DNA of 64,000 nucleotides from Parabacteroides sp. PH5-46 (GTDB lineage: Bacteria > Bacteroidota > Bacteroidia > Bacteroidales > Tannerellaceae). The notes under the pieces were generated by a model, which saw nothing but the letters and a program-made list of their open reading frames with translations, was not told the origin of the DNA and made no database searches. The position numbers and the translations under genes were made by a program. Below are positions 7,499 to 16,788 of this stretch, in pieces (the first letter of the stretch is position 1; each line of letters starts with the position of its first letter). The stretch covers positions 62,001 through 126,000 of the forward strand of contig NZ_JARXXA010000006.1 in NCBI RefSeq assembly GCF_029892785.1, given 5' to 3'.

Positions 7499-9559
7499 AT
7501 GGAAAATAAAGGATTTATCAAGATAGACGGAATAGATGTTCCGATAGCCAACGAAAAGAATATTCTGGAAATAATCCGGAAAATAGACATAGAGTTACCC
7601 ACTTTCTGTTATCATTCCCACTTAAGTACCTATGGAGCCTGCCGCTTGTGTGTGTGCGACATTGAGGGGATGGGAATACAAGCCACTTGTACGATTGCTC
7701 CGAAAGATGGAATGGTCGTTCATACCAATACGGAAGAGGTACGCAAGATAAGGAAAATAAACCTGGAACTATTGTTAGCGAATCATGACATTAGCTGTCC
7801 GAGTTGTGCCCGTTCCAATAATTGTAAACTACAATACCTCACCCGCCGCCTGGGAGTAGACAAGGTGAGGTTTAAAAAGACAAATAAGCTCGAACCGATA
7901 GATAATAAATCAAGAAGTATTATTCACGATCCGAATAAATGTATCCTGTGTGGCGACTGCGTAAGAGCCTGTAAGGAAATACAGTCGGTAGGTGCTATTG
8001 ACTTTGTAAACAGAGGTTCAAAGACACGTGTTGCACCTGCTTACCTGAAAAGTCTGGCTGATGTAGAGTGTGTCTATTGCGGGCAATGCGTATCCGTTTG
8101 TCCGGTAGGAGCCTTGATACCCAGGCAAGAAACGGAGGAAGTATGGGAAGCGATCCACGACCCGAACAAATATGTAATTGCTCAATTAGCTCCGGCTATA
8201 CGGGTAGCTTTAGGAGAAAGCGAAGCATTCGGTACGGAAATAGGAGTAGTTAGTACCGGACAGATTGTGGCGGCATTAAAACGATTGGGTTTTGATCAGG
8301 TATATGACACCTCTTTCACTGCCGACCTGACCGTTCTGGAAGAAGCTACGGAATTTATCGCAAGAAAAACAAAAGGAGAAAAACTCCCGTTATTCACCTC
8401 TTGTTGTCCCAGCTGGGTTAAGTTTACGGAGCAATATTATCCCGAATTACTGTCTAACCTGTCTTCCTGCAAATCCCCCCAACAAATGTTCGGAAGTATT
8501 GCGCGTGAGATATTGCCCGAATTACTGAATATCAAACCCGAACAGTTGGTTATTGTTTCCGTTATGCCCTGTACGGCAAAGAAATTCGAGGCCAAACGCA
8601 GCGAGTTTACCCATGAGGGGATACCGGAAGTAGATCATGTATTAAGTACGGAAGGGCTGGGAAGAATGATTCATGAAACAGGTATCCGGATAAAGAAGTT
8701 ACAGCCCGAATCGTTCGATATGCCTCTCGGTTTTAAAACAGGAGCCGGTGTAATCTTTGGAAATACCGGGGGTGTGAGTGAAGCCGTACTGCGTTATGCC
8801 TACGAGAAACTAACCGGTGAACGCCTGACCAACTACGACTTCAAAGAGGTGCGTGGGATGGACGGCATACGTACAGTAGAACTCACATTGGGAGGTATTC
8901 ACCTCAAGCTCGGTGTAACACATGGATTGGCAAATGCACGTAAGCTGTGTGAAGAAGTGAAAGCTGGCATCTCTGATTACGACCTGATAGAAGTGATGTC
9001 GTGTCCGGGCGGATGTATTGCAGGTGGTGGACAGCCGGTTAGCTTCGATCCTGAATTCCGTGAAAAGCGCGCCCAGTTGCTTTACAATGAAGATAAAGCG
9101 TTACAATTACATAAATCGCAAGACAATCCCTATGTCAAAGAATTATATGCTAACGTATTAGGCGAGATAGGAAGTCGTAAAGCCCATGAGTTGTTGCATA
9201 CACACTATCATGGACGAAAGCGGATAGAGAAAGAGCAAATCAATATCCGGAATACAGAGCATCCTAAAATTGTAGTTGCCGTATGTACGGGCACCAACTG
9301 CTTTATGAAAGGCTCTCAGGAACTATTGAAGAAGTTGCTGGCTCACGTAGTGGAAAATAAGCTGGAAGACATAGTAGGCTTTGAAGGACAGGAAGAAATG
9401 GTAGACCTGAAAGCTACCTTCTGTTTCGAACGTTGCGATCATGCTCCTATCGTACGTGTAAATGATATGTTGATCGAATATGCTACCTATGATAAAGTAA
9501 TAGAAGAACTTTACAAAGAAATCCATAGAATAGGCAAACTGTTGGCTGTTGAGAATTAA
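7499..9559 (+). CDS. hydA: [FeFe] hydrogenase catalytic subunit
   Basis: A 686-residue H2-activating subunit. The N-terminus is a [2Fe-2S] domain (CHSHLSTYGACRLCVC region), followed by a His/Cys-ligated [4Fe-4S] site (CPSCARSNNC) and two ferredoxin sites (CILCGDCVRACKE, CVYCGQCVSVCPVG). The H-cluster signatures are complete: TSCCPSWVKF (about 300), MPCTAKKFEAKR (about 355) and EVMSCPGGCIAGGGQP (about 498). A further thioredoxin-like [2Fe-2S] domain (about 590-680; VCTGTNC and CFERC) is fused at the C-terminus. The H-cluster maturation genes hydEFG are not in the window. It follows the NuoF-like subunit by 34 bp and ends the operon; no clear terminator follows it. Confidence 0.96.
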   Translation: MENKGFIKIDGIDVPIANEKNILEIIRKIDIELPTFCYHSHLSTYGACRLCVCDIEGMGIQATCTIAPKDGMVVHTNTEEVRKIRKINLELLLANHDISCPSCARSNNCKLQYLTRRLGVDKVRFKKTNKLEPIDNKSRSIIHDPNKCILCGDCVRACKEIQSVGAIDFVNRGSKTRVAPAYLKSLADVECVYCGQCVSVCPVGALIPRQETEEVWEAIHDPNKYVIAQLAPAIRVALGESEAFGTEIGVVSTGQIVAALKRLGFDQVYDTSFTADLTVLEEATEFIARKTKGEKLPLFTSCCPSWVKFTEQYYPELLSNLSSCKSPQQMFGSIAREILPELLNIKPEQLVIVSVMPCTAKKFEAKRSEFTHEGIPEVDHVLSTEGLGRMIHETGIRIKKLQPESFDMPLGFKTGAGVIFGNTGGVSEAVLRYAYEKLTGERLTNYDFKEVRGMDGIRTVELTLGGIHLKLGVTHGLANARKLCEEVKAGISDYDLIEVMSCPGGCIAGGGQPVSFDPEFREKRAQLLYNEDKALQLHKSQDNPYVKELYANVLGEIGSRKAHELLHTHYHGRKRIEKEQINIRNTEHPKIVVAVCTGTNCFMKGSQELLKKLLAHVVENKLEDIVGFEGQEEMVDLKATFCFERCDHAPIVRVNDMLIEYATYDKVIEELYKEIHRIGKLLAVEN

Positions 9560-9600
9560 CCTCAGCTTTCTGTTTACATAAAATACGTTTACCCTGTCAA

Positions 9601-9644
9601 TATTCCATCTTTCTTTGGAGAGATGGAATATTAATGTAAATTTG
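9601..9644 (+). promoter_or_regulatory. Promoter with overlapping 10-bp perfect dyad, upstream of the XRE-cupin gene
   Basis: A -33 TTTG (9614-9617) and a -7 TAAATTTG (9637-9644) stand 19 bp apart. The -33 box sits in the loop of a perfect inverted repeat: TATTCCATCT at 9601-9610 and its reverse complement at 9621-9630. No T-tract follows, so an operator is more likely than a terminator. This promoter lies downstream of the TTG codon at 9615, supporting translation from the ATG at 9702. Confidence 0.65.
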
Positions 9645-9660
9645 CACTGTTTTATTTCAG

Positions 9661-9694
9661 ATTGTAAACAAATTCGGATTTATTGTAAACAAAT
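9661..9694 (+). repeat. Pair of 13-bp direct repeats in the leader of the XRE-cupin gene
   Basis: ATTGTAAACAAAT occurs at 9661-9673 and again at 9682-9694, exactly 21 bp apart (two helical turns), ending 7 bp before the start codon. The reverse complement of its core, TGTTTACA, is at 9571-9578. These are candidate operator half-sites for the adjacent helix-turn-helix regulator. Confidence 0.55.
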
Positions 9695-9701
9695 AATACT
9701 T

Positions 9702-10283
9702 ATGGGTAGTAACAAAGTAATCGGAGCGAAGATCAAAAGTATTCGCGAATCTAAGCAACTTACGTTGGAAAATGTGGCCGTTCGTTCGGGTTTGAGCATT
9801 GAGCAGATCGAGCGTATCGAGAATAATATAGACTTTCCTTCCTTGGCTCCGCTCATTAAAATAGCGCGCGTGTTAGGCGTACGCCTGGGTACATTCCTCG
9901 ACGACCAGTCGGAACTGGGTCCTGTTATCTGCAGGAAGAGAGACAGCCAGGAAGAAAACAGTATCAGTTTTTCCAATAATGCTACCGTTTCGCACAAGCA
10001 CATGGAATATCACTCACTTTCGAGAGATAAATCCGGACGACACATGGAGCCGTTTCTGATTGATATTGCACCGTCTCAGAATGTGAATTTTATTCTTTCT
10101 ACCCATGAAGGAGAAGAGTTTATCTATGTATTGGAAGGTGTTGTAGAGATCAATTACGGGAAGAACATATATATATTGGAAGAGGGGGATAGTATTTATT
10201 ACGACTCGATTGTTGCCCATCATGTACATGCCGGCAACGGAAGCCCTGCAAAAATACTGGGAGTTGTTTATACTCCTTATTAA
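9702..10283 (+). CDS. XRE-family regulator with C-terminal cupin sensor
   Basis: A 193-residue transcription factor: an N-terminal XRE helix-turn-helix (about 5-60; [25 protein letters not shown] is the helix-turn-helix stretch read across two segments) and a C-terminal cupin barrel (about 115-190; [32 protein letters not shown]). Regulators of this type bind a small molecule in the cupin and control the adjacent metabolic gene. The ATG at 9702 is chosen because the upstream TTG-started extension overlaps a good promoter. It is followed 14 bp later by an acyl-CoA synthetase gene, a pairing common in Bacteroidota that suggests control of, or response to, fatty-acid activation. Confidence 0.88.
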   Translation: MGSNKVIGAKIKSIRESKQLTLENVAVRSGLSIEQIERIENNIDFPSLAPLIKIARVLGVRLGTFLDDQSELGPVICRKRDSQEENSISFSNNATVSHKHMEYHSLSRDKSGRHMEPFLIDIAPSQNVNFILSTHEGEEFIYVLEGVVEINYGKNIYILEEGDSIYYDSIVAHHVHAGNGSPAKILGVVYTPY

Positions 10284-10297
10284 TCTCCGGACTGCAT

Positions 10298-11950
10298 ATG
10301 GAATTACAGGAAAAGACCCTTGGGCAATGGTTGGAGCATTGGGCAGCCGTTACGCCTGATAAAGAATATATTGTTTATTCGGATCGTGACCTTCGCTTTA
10401 CATGGAAGGACTTTAATGATCGTGTAGACCGGATGGCGAAAGGAATGTTGGCTATTGGTGTAAAAAAAGGAACCCATGTGGGTATATGGGCAACTAATGT
10501 ACCGGACTGGCTTACCTTCCTGTTTGCCGGAGCCAAGATAGGCGCTGTACTGGTTACCGTAAATACCAATTACAAGCAGAGCGAGTTGGAATATCTGGTA
10601 GAAGACTCCGATTTACATACGCTTTGCATTACAGAAGGGGTATTTGATGGAAGCTACATCGATATGGTGTATACAATGCTCCCCGAACTGAAAGAAACGC
10701 AACGCGGATACCTGAAAAGCGAACGTTTTCCGAAGATGAAAAACGTGGTGTATATTGGGCAGGAGAAGTTCAGAGGGATGTATAATACCCCGGAATTGTT
10801 GCTTTTAGGTGAGAATATAGAAGATACTACATTGGTAGAGGCTAAAGCAATAGTGAATTGCCACGATGTAGTGAATATGCAATATACATCCGGAACGACA
10901 GGTTTCCCTAAAGGAGTGATGCTCACGCACTATAATATAGCCAACAACGGCTATTTTACAGGTGAGAACATGCAATTTACAGCCGATGACAAGTTGTGCT
11001 GCTGTGTGCCTCTTTTCCATTGTTTTGGCATTACACTTGCTTCCATGAATGTATTGACGCATGGTTGTACGCAGGTGATGGTAGAGCGCTTTGACCCGCT
11101 GGTGGTGCTGGCTTCTGTCCATAAAGAACGCTGCACGGCTTTGTATGGAGTACCTACTATGTTTATTGCCGAACTGAACCATCCGATGTTCAATATGTTT
11201 GACCTGACTTCGCTTCGGACGGGGATCATGGCCGGTTCATTATGCCCCCCTGAGGTGATGAGGGCCGTTATTGAGAAGATGCATCTTACCTATATAACCA
11301 GTGTGTACGGGCTGACGGAAAGTTCTCCGGGAATGACACAAAGTCGCACGGATCAAAGCTTTGAAGAACGTTGCTATACTGTAGGCTATGAATATCCGTT
11401 TACAGAAGTACGGATACTGAATCCTGAAACAGGCGAAGAGTGCGGAATCAACGAACCGGGCGAGGTATGCTGTCGTGGTTATCTGTTGATGAAAGGATAC
11501 TATAAAAAGCCGGAAGCTACAGCCGAAGCCATTGACAAGGATGGCTGGCTGCATAGTGGCGACCTGGGCGTAAAAGATGAAAGCGGCAATTACCGGATCA
11601 CCGGACGTATTAAAGACATGATTATCCGTGGAGGAGAAAATATCTATCCGAGGGAAATAGAAGACTTCCTTTACAAAATGGAAGGGATAAAAGACATACA
11701 GGTAGTAGGAGTTGCCTCTGAAAAGTATGGTGAGGAGGTAGGTGCATTTATTATTTTGCACGACGGAATTTCGATGACGGAAGAGGATGTAAAAGACTAC
11801 TGCCGGGGACAGATCGCCCGTCACAAAATACCGAAATATATATTCTTTATTAAAGATTTTCCGTTGACAGGAAGTGGAAAAATACAGAAGTTTAAGCTAC
11901 GTGAGCTTAGTCTCGAATTATTGGCAGAAAAAGGGGTTACACCGGTGTGA
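10298..11950 (+). CDS. AMP-dependent acyl-CoA synthetase (fatty-acid type)
   Basis: A 550-residue member of the adenylate-forming ligase superfamily, which activates a carboxylic acid with ATP and loads it on CoA in the cytoplasm. Motifs: [18 protein letters not shown] (P-loop-like AMP site, about 196-213), [40 protein letters not shown] and the C-terminal catalytic lysine in [12 protein letters not shown]. Length and motif spacing are close to FadD-like acyl-CoA ligases of 540-560 residues. It is probably co-transcribed with the preceding regulator; an intrinsic terminator overlaps its stop codon. The exact acid substrate cannot be read from the sequence. Confidence 0.9.
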   Translation: MELQEKTLGQWLEHWAAVTPDKEYIVYSDRDLRFTWKDFNDRVDRMAKGMLAIGVKKGTHVGIWATNVPDWLTFLFAGAKIGAVLVTVNTNYKQSELEYLVEDSDLHTLCITEGVFDGSYIDMVYTMLPELKETQRGYLKSERFPKMKNVVYIGQEKFRGMYNTPELLLLGENIEDTTLVEAKAIVNCHDVVNMQYTSGTTGFPKGVMLTHYNIANNGYFTGENMQFTADDKLCCCVPLFHCFGITLASMNVLTHGCTQVMVERFDPLVVLASVHKERCTALYGVPTMFIAELNHPMFNMFDLTSLRTGIMAGSLCPPEVMRAVIEKMHLTYITSVYGLTESSPGMTQSRTDQSFEERCYTVGYEYPFTEVRILNPETGEECGINEPGEVCCRGYLLMKGYYKKPEATAEAIDKDGWLHSGDLGVKDESGNYRITGRIKDMIIRGGENIYPREIEDFLYKMEGIKDIQVVGVASEKYGEEVGAFIILHDGISMTEEDVKDYCRGQIARHKIPKYIFFIKDFPLTGSGKIQKFKLRELSLELLAEKGVTPV

Positions 11951-11962
11951 ACCCCCTTTTTT
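11929..11962 (+). terminator. Intrinsic terminator overlapping the end of the acyl-CoA synthetase gene
   Basis: AAGGGGTT (11931-11938) pairs with AACCCCCTT starting at 11949, enclosing a short ACACCGGTGT inner palindrome, and T residues follow to 11962. The stem includes the stop codon of the preceding gene. Confidence 0.8.
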
Positions 11963-12007
11963 AATGCCATTCTAATCTGCCTTATACAATTTATGAAACC
12001 TTAATCC

Positions 12008-12038
12008 GTTGGTATTAAAAGGTAAATATGTACCTTTG
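12008..12038 (+). promoter_or_regulatory. Promoter of the DUF2723 gene
   Basis: A -7 TACCTTTG lies at 12031-12038, followed by CAGCC, with a partial -33 (TTGG at 12009-12012) about 18 bp upstream. It lies downstream of the TTG at 12009, which rules that codon out as start and leaves the ATG at 12060. Confidence 0.6.
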
Positions 12039-12059
12039 CAGCCAAATATATACAAACAC

Positions 12060-15000
12060 ATGGGAAAGTATAAACTTATCAACAACGCATTAGGGTGGAT
12101 CGTCTTTTTGATCGCCTCTACCGTATATTTAATGACAATGGAACCTACCGCCAGTTTTTGGGACTGCGGGGAGTTCATTTCTTCGGCTTATAAACTGGAA
12201 GTAGGACATCCGCCCGGAGCTCCTTTTTTCATGCTGACAGCCAATTTATTTACCCAGTTTGCATCCAGCCCCGACAAGGTAGCCATGATGGTGAATGCGA
12301 TGTCCGCTCTTTTCAGCGGATTGACGATTCTGTTCCTGTTCTGGAGTGTGACGCATCTGGCACGGAAGATCATTGTAACGGAAGGCAAAGAAATGACAAC
12401 TGCTCAGATGATTACCATTTTAGCTAGTGGTTTGGTAGGAGCATTGGCGTATACGTTTAGTGATACGTTTTGGTTTAGTGCCGTAGAGGGTGAGGTATAT
12501 GCTTACTCATCTTTGTTTACAGCTGTTGTGTTCTGGCTGATCCTGAAATGGGAAAGTGCTGCCGACCGGCCGCATGCCGACCGCTGGATCGTTCTGATCG
12601 CTTACCTGATGGGTCTAAGTATCGGAGTCCACTTGCTGAACTTACTTTGTATTCCTGCTATCGTGTTGGTATATTATTATAAGAAATTCCCGAACCCAAC
12701 AATGAAGGGTACGCTTGTAGCGTTATTAGTTTCCTTTGCTATTGTAGGTTTGATGATGTACGGAGTAGTACAAGGCTTGGTTGAAGTATGCGGATGGTTT
12801 GAACTTTTGTTTGTAAACAGACTGGGTATGCCGTATAATTCGGGTGTATTTGCCTATATAATCGTGTTGGTAGCTGTTCTGTTCTGGGCTACTTACGAAA
12901 CAATGCGGGAAAAGCCGAACGACATACGCATGAAGATTTCCTTTATCCTTTCCATTATATTATTAGGTATTCCATTTATAGGTAGCGGATATATACTGGG
13001 TATTGTCCTGATTGCTGCTCTGACTGCTTTTTTGTTCTGGGTAAAAAAGCTGAATATCAAACTGATGAATACAATATTGGTTTCGCTGATGGTGATCGTT
13101 GTCGGCTATTCTTCATATGCGCTGATTATGATCCGTTCTACGGCAGGAACTCCGATGGACCAGAATGCTCCGGAAGATATTTTCACCTTACGTACTTATC
13201 TGGCACGTGAACAATACGGACAAACTCCTTTATTCTATGGACGTACGTATGTATCTGAAGTAAAATATGAACGTCAGGGAAATTCCTATGCCGTTGCCGA
13301 AAAAGAAGCGCCTCCTACTTGGAGCCGTATTATTAAGAAAAGTGCGGACGAGAAAGACAGATACTATGTTTCAAGAGAAAACAAGGAATATCAATATGTG
13401 GATGAGCTGAATATGCTTTTCCCGCGTATGCATAGCGAGCAACCTACGCACATAGAAGCCTATAAAGAGTGGGGGCAGGTAAGGGGAACACCTGTGAAAT
13501 TCAATCGTTTTGGCGAGAATATAACGGTTATGAAGCCTACTTTCGCCGAGAATATCCGCTTTTTCTTTTCCTACCAGTTGAACTTTATGTACTGGCGCTA
13601 CTTTATGTGGAACTTCTCCGGACGCCAGAATGATATACAAGGAAATGGTGAGATTCTGTACGGAAACTGGATAACCGGTATTAAGTTTATTGATGAAGCA
13701 CTCGTAGGCCCACAAGATGATATGCCTGACGATATTGCTAAAAATAAAGGACACAACGTATATTATATGTTGCCTTTGCTGCTAGGACTTATTGGATTGT
13801 TCTATCAGGCATATTCGGGACAGAAAGGGATTCAGACCTTCTGGATTACATTCTTCCTGTTTTTTATGACAGGGATAGCCATTGTGCTCTACCTCAACCA
13901 GACGCCTTATCAGCCACGTGAACGGGATTATGCATACGCTGGCTCGTTCTATGCCTTCTGTATCTGGATTGGTTTTGGGGTTGCGGGCTTGGCTAAATTA
14001 TTGGAAAAATATGCAAAAGCGCCAGCCATTATCTCTGCCGGTGCGGCTTCCATTTTCGGGCTGTTTGTTCCTATTCAAATGGCAGGGCAAACCTGGGACG
14101 ATCATGATCGTTCGGATCGTTATATAGCCCGTGACTTTGGTGCTAACTATCTGGAATCTTGCGAACCGAATGCTATTATCTTCACCAATGGAGATAATGA
14201 TACATTCCCCTTGTGGTATGCTCAGGAAGTAGAAGGCATCCGCACAGATGTGCGTGTATGTAATACCAGTTATCTGCAAACCGACTGGTATATAGACCAG
14301 ATGAAACGTGAAGCCTACGAGTCGGCTCCGCTGCCTATCTCCTGGAACCGGGAAGATTATATACAAGGAACCCGGGATGCAGCCCGTCTGTTCCCGATGA
14401 TGGAACAAGCTATTGATTTGAGAACGGCACTTAACTTTGTCCGTTCAAACGATCCGCGCTATAAAAAGCTACCGGAATATTCTCAGGAAATGGATTATAT
14501 CCCGTCCAAAAAGCTAACGTTCCAGGTTGATTCTGCTGCCATTCTGAAGAACAATGTATTAAGCAATAAATATCTTCCTTATACATTGAAACAGATGGAG
14601 ATCGACCTGAGCAATAAGCAAATGCTGGGCAAACAAGAACTGATTATTCTGGATATGTTGCAGACAAACAACTGGGAACGTCCGATGTATTATGCTATTA
14701 CGGTATCTCCGGATCAGTTTGTCAACCTCGACGGCTTCTTCCAGCAGACAGGTATGGCCTATCAGCTCGTGCCGTTGGATACTAAGAATACGAACCTGGC
14801 AATTAATACGGAGAAGATGTATGATAACGTCATGAATAAATTCAAATGGGGCAACATCAACAAGCCCGGCATTTATCTTGACGAAACAATCATGCGTCAG
14901 GCAAAAACATATCGTGCGTATATATTTGCCAGACTGGCTTCTACGCTTATTCAAGATGGAGAAAATGAGAAAGCCTTGAATATTCTCGATAAGTCGATGG

Positions 15001-15317
15001 AGGTATTACCTGCCGAAAATGTGCCTTTGGATTACAGCGCATTGCCATTAGCCGAAGGATATTATATGCTGGGTGAAAATGCGAAAGCCGAAGAACTTTA
15101 TAGCGGCATTGTAGATGTAGCTATGCGGAATGTACGCTGGTTCTTCAGATTGAAACCCTCACAGTTGGCATCTGTTGTCAATTATTTGGAAACAAACCTG
15201 TACATCATACAGGAGGTAATGCGAACCTCTGAAAAATATAATCCGGAATTCTTCAAGCCATATCAGGAAGAGTTTGACTCATTCCGAATGGCTTATTCGG
15301 CAGCTCACAGAGAATAA
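12060..15317 (+). CDS. DUF2723 (TMEM260-like) membrane glycosyltransferase-type protein
   Basis: A 1085-residue membrane protein of the DUF2723 family, related to GT-C-fold glycosyltransferases and to human TMEM260, a protein O-mannosyltransferase. The hallmark segment EPTASFWDCGEFISSAYKL (about 27-45), followed by HPPGAP, is present just after the first helix. About ten helices fill residues 5-350; a further group lies near 530-650. The C-terminal 400 residues are soluble with TPR-like helices near 940-1030. A role in transferring a sugar to secreted proteins is inference from the family; substrate is unknown. It overlaps nothing and is followed after 1 bp by a polysaccharide deacetylase gene, so the two are co-transcribed. 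Confidence 0.85.
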   Translation: MGKYKLINNALGWIVFLIASTVYLMTMEPTASFWDCGEFISSAYKLEVGHPPGAPFFMLTANLFTQFASSPDKVAMMVNAMSALFSGLTILFLFWSVTHLARKIIVTEGKEMTTAQMITILASGLVGALAYTFSDTFWFSAVEGEVYAYSSLFTAVVFWLILKWESAADRPHADRWIVLIAYLMGLSIGVHLLNLLCIPAIVLVYYYKKFPNPTMKGTLVALLVSFAIVGLMMYGVVQGLVEVCGWFELLFVNRLGMPYNSGVFAYIIVLVAVLFWATYETMREKPNDIRMKISFILSIILLGIPFIGSGYILGIVLIAALTAFLFWVKKLNIKLMNTILVSLMVIVVGYSSYALIMIRSTAGTPMDQNAPEDIFTLRTYLAREQYGQTPLFYGRTYVSEVKYERQGNSYAVAEKEAPPTWSRIIKKSADEKDRYYVSRENKEYQYVDELNMLFPRMHSEQPTHIEAYKEWGQVRGTPVKFNRFGENITVMKPTFAENIRFFFSYQLNFMYWRYFMWNFSGRQNDIQGNGEILYGNWITGIKFIDEALVGPQDDMPDDIAKNKGHNVYYMLPLLLGLIGLFYQAYSGQKGIQTFWITFFLFFMTGIAIVLYLNQTPYQPRERDYAYAGSFYAFCIWIGFGVAGLAKLLEKYAKAPAIISAGAASIFGLFVPIQMAGQTWDDHDRSDRYIARDFGANYLESCEPNAIIFTNGDNDTFPLWYAQEVEGIRTDVRVCNTSYLQTDWYIDQMKREAYESAPLPISWNREDYIQGTRDAARLFPMMEQAIDLRTALNFVRSNDPRYKKLPEYSQEMDYIPSKKLTFQVDSAAILKNNVLSNKYLPYTLKQMEIDLSNKQMLGKQELIILDMLQTNNWERPMYYAITVSPDQFVNLDGFFQQTGMAYQLVPLDTKNTNLAINTEKMYDNVMNKFKWGNINKPGIYLDETIMRQAKTYRAYIFARLASTLIQDGENEKALNILDKSMEVLPAENVPLDYSALPLAEGYYMLGENAKAEELYSGIVDVAMRNVRWFFRLKPSQLASVVNYLETNLYIIQEVMRTSEKYNPEFFKPYQEEFDSFRMAYSAAHRE

Positions 15318-15318
15318 T

Positions 15319-15930
15319 ATGTTTATAGAGCAACCTCCCTGGATATACAGGGTATTATTCCCGGGAGCAATCTGGCGAATCCCGTCAAAAGAAAAATGTG
15401 TATATCTCACATTCGATGACGGGCCTATTCCCCGGATTACTCCCTGGGTATTGGATCTACTGGACAAATACCAGATTAAGGCTACTTTTTTTTGTGTTGG
15501 GGATAATGTACGGAAGCATCCGGAGATATACCGGATGATACTGGACAGAGGGCACCAAACGGGCAATCATACCTTCAACCATATACAAGGACTCCGTTTC
15601 TGGACAACAAATTATCTGGCGAATATCAAAAAAGCCGGAGAATATATTCAAAGCAATCTGTATCGTCCGCCTCATGGACATATGCGCTTCCCTCAGTTAC
15701 TACTCCTTCGTAAACTGTATAAGATTATCATGTGGGATGTGGTAACCCGTGATTATAGTCCGCATAAAACGCCGGATGGCGTTTTTGAGATTGTGAAGAA
15801 ATACACACGCAACGGCTCAGTAATCGTTTTCCACGACTCCCTGAAAGCCGAAACAAACATGATGAACTCTCTCCCACGTTCTATTGAATGGTTGCAACAG
15901 CAAGGATATCAATTTAAATTATTTGAATAG
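15319..15930 (+). CDS. Polysaccharide deacetylase (NodB homology, CE4)
   Basis: A 203-residue CE4-type metal-dependent deacetylase acting on N- or O-acetylated sugars. NodB motifs: TFDDGP (about 31-36), GNHTFNH (about 80-86, metal-binding histidines), RPPHG (about 116, usually RPPYG) and VIVFHDS (about 173). There is no signal peptide; the N-terminus MFIEQPPWIYRVLFPGAIW is amphipathic and may associate with the membrane. The ATG at 15319 is preferred over an earlier start at 15274, which would overlap the DUF2723 gene by 44 nt. The 1-bp spacing suggests shared function with the upstream glycosyltransferase-type protein. It converges with birA two bases downstream. Confidence 0.85.
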   Translation: MFIEQPPWIYRVLFPGAIWRIPSKEKCVYLTFDDGPIPRITPWVLDLLDKYQIKATFFCVGDNVRKHPEIYRMILDRGHQTGNHTFNHIQGLRFWTTNYLANIKKAGEYIQSNLYRPPHGHMRFPQLLLLRKLYKIIMWDVVTRDYSPHKTPDGVFEIVKKYTRNGSVIVFHDSLKAETNMMNSLPRSIEWLQQQGYQFKLFE

Positions 15931-15932
15931 AC

Positions 15933-16679
15933 TTATTTATAACTTACTTCTTTAAAGGCGTAGGTACGGATTTTGCCGTCTTTTAAGCGGAGATGTAAAT
16001 GTCCGGTGAGAGCTATATCGTCTATACAGGCTTCGAAAGAGCCATTGTCGTCGGAAAAGGAGTGATAACCATTGCCCCGGTATAATGCTTTTCGGTAGGC
16101 CTCTCTGGTGCTCTCTTCTTTCTCTTGGAGCAGTAGCAGGTAATAGTTATAAAAGGATTGAAGAAACTTCTTTAACATCTTCTCTTTGTCGTACGTTTCT
16201 CCTGTGATCTGAAAAAGTGAAATCGGATTCGGGGCATTACTCTCGAAAGATTCTTGGTTGAGGTTGATGCCGATACCGATGATGGAGCAATAAATATGTC
16301 GGCCGGTCAGGTCGTTTTCTATCAGCATGCCACAAATTTTCCGGTCTTTCCAATAGATATCATTCGGCCATTTAATCGTGATAGAATCGGTATAGGTATC
16401 CAGCGTTTCTTTTACGGCTAAAGAGGCTATTTGTGAGATCAGGAATTGCCGGTTGGCGGGGATGCAGTCGGGGTATAAAACAACACTGAACAGCAGGTTT
16501 TTACCGGGTGATGATTCCCAGTGGTTTCCGGCTTGTCCGCGTCCGCCGCTCTGGAATTCGCTCAGCACAACACTACCCTCTGGCAAACGTTCTTCTCGCA
16601 GGCATTCCCGTAGGTATTTGTTGGTTGAGACAGTTTCGTCGAGACGGATAATCTGTGGTTGTTCCTGTGCACTATTCAT
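15933..16679 (-). CDS. birA: Biotin--[acetyl-CoA-carboxylase] ligase, short form
   Basis: A 248-residue enzyme that makes biotinyl-AMP and attaches biotin to carboxylase carrier proteins. Motifs: TVSTNKYL near the start, SGGRGQAGNHWESSPGKNL (biotin/ATP loop, the GRGRRGR equivalent) and IKWPNDIYW. There is no N-terminal helix-turn-helix, so it is a class I ligase and not a repressor. The start at 16679 (MNSAQEQ) is chosen because a consensus -7 box lies between it and the earlier ATG at 16697. This leaves almost no leader. It converges with the deacetylase gene. Confidence 0.9.
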   Translation of the reverse strand: MNSAQEQPQIIRLDETVSTNKYLRECLREERLPEGSVVLSEFQSGGRGQAGNHWESSPGKNLLFSVVLYPDCIPANRQFLISQIASLAVKETLDTYTDSITIKWPNDIYWKDRKICGMLIENDLTGRHIYCSIIGIGINLNQESFESNAPNPISLFQITGETYDKEKMLKKFLQSFYNYYLLLLQEKEESTREAYRKALYRGNGYHSFSDDNGSFEACIDDIALTGHLHLRLKDGKIRTYAFKEVSYK

Positions 16680-16686
16680 GATGATG

Positions 16687-16694
16687 CAAAAATA
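16687..16694 (-). promoter_or_regulatory. -7 element of birA
   Basis: TATTTTTG on the minus strand matches TAnnTTTG. It is followed by CATCATC and the ATG at 16679, so transcription would begin at or within a few bases of the start codon. No matching -33 box is evident. Confidence 0.45.
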
Positions 16695-16740
16695 CATTCT
16701 TTATTTTTGTTTATGAGCTGATAATTATTTTTTATGGAAA

Positions 16741-16772
16741 TTTGTTTTCCAACAAACAAGCCACTACATTTG
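16741..16772 (+). promoter_or_regulatory. Promoter of the thioredoxin-znuA-znuC-epimerase genes
   Basis: -33 TTTG at 16741-16744 and -7 TACATTTG at 16765-16772 are 20 bp apart, both exact matches to the Bacteroidota consensus. The first gene starts at 16789. Confidence 0.7.
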
Positions 16773-16788
16773 TTCTACATATAAAACA

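Noticed and set aside
11240-11824. 194-codon open frame opposite the acyl-CoA synthetase
   Set aside because: It lies entirely within conserved motifs of the sense gene and has no family resemblance.
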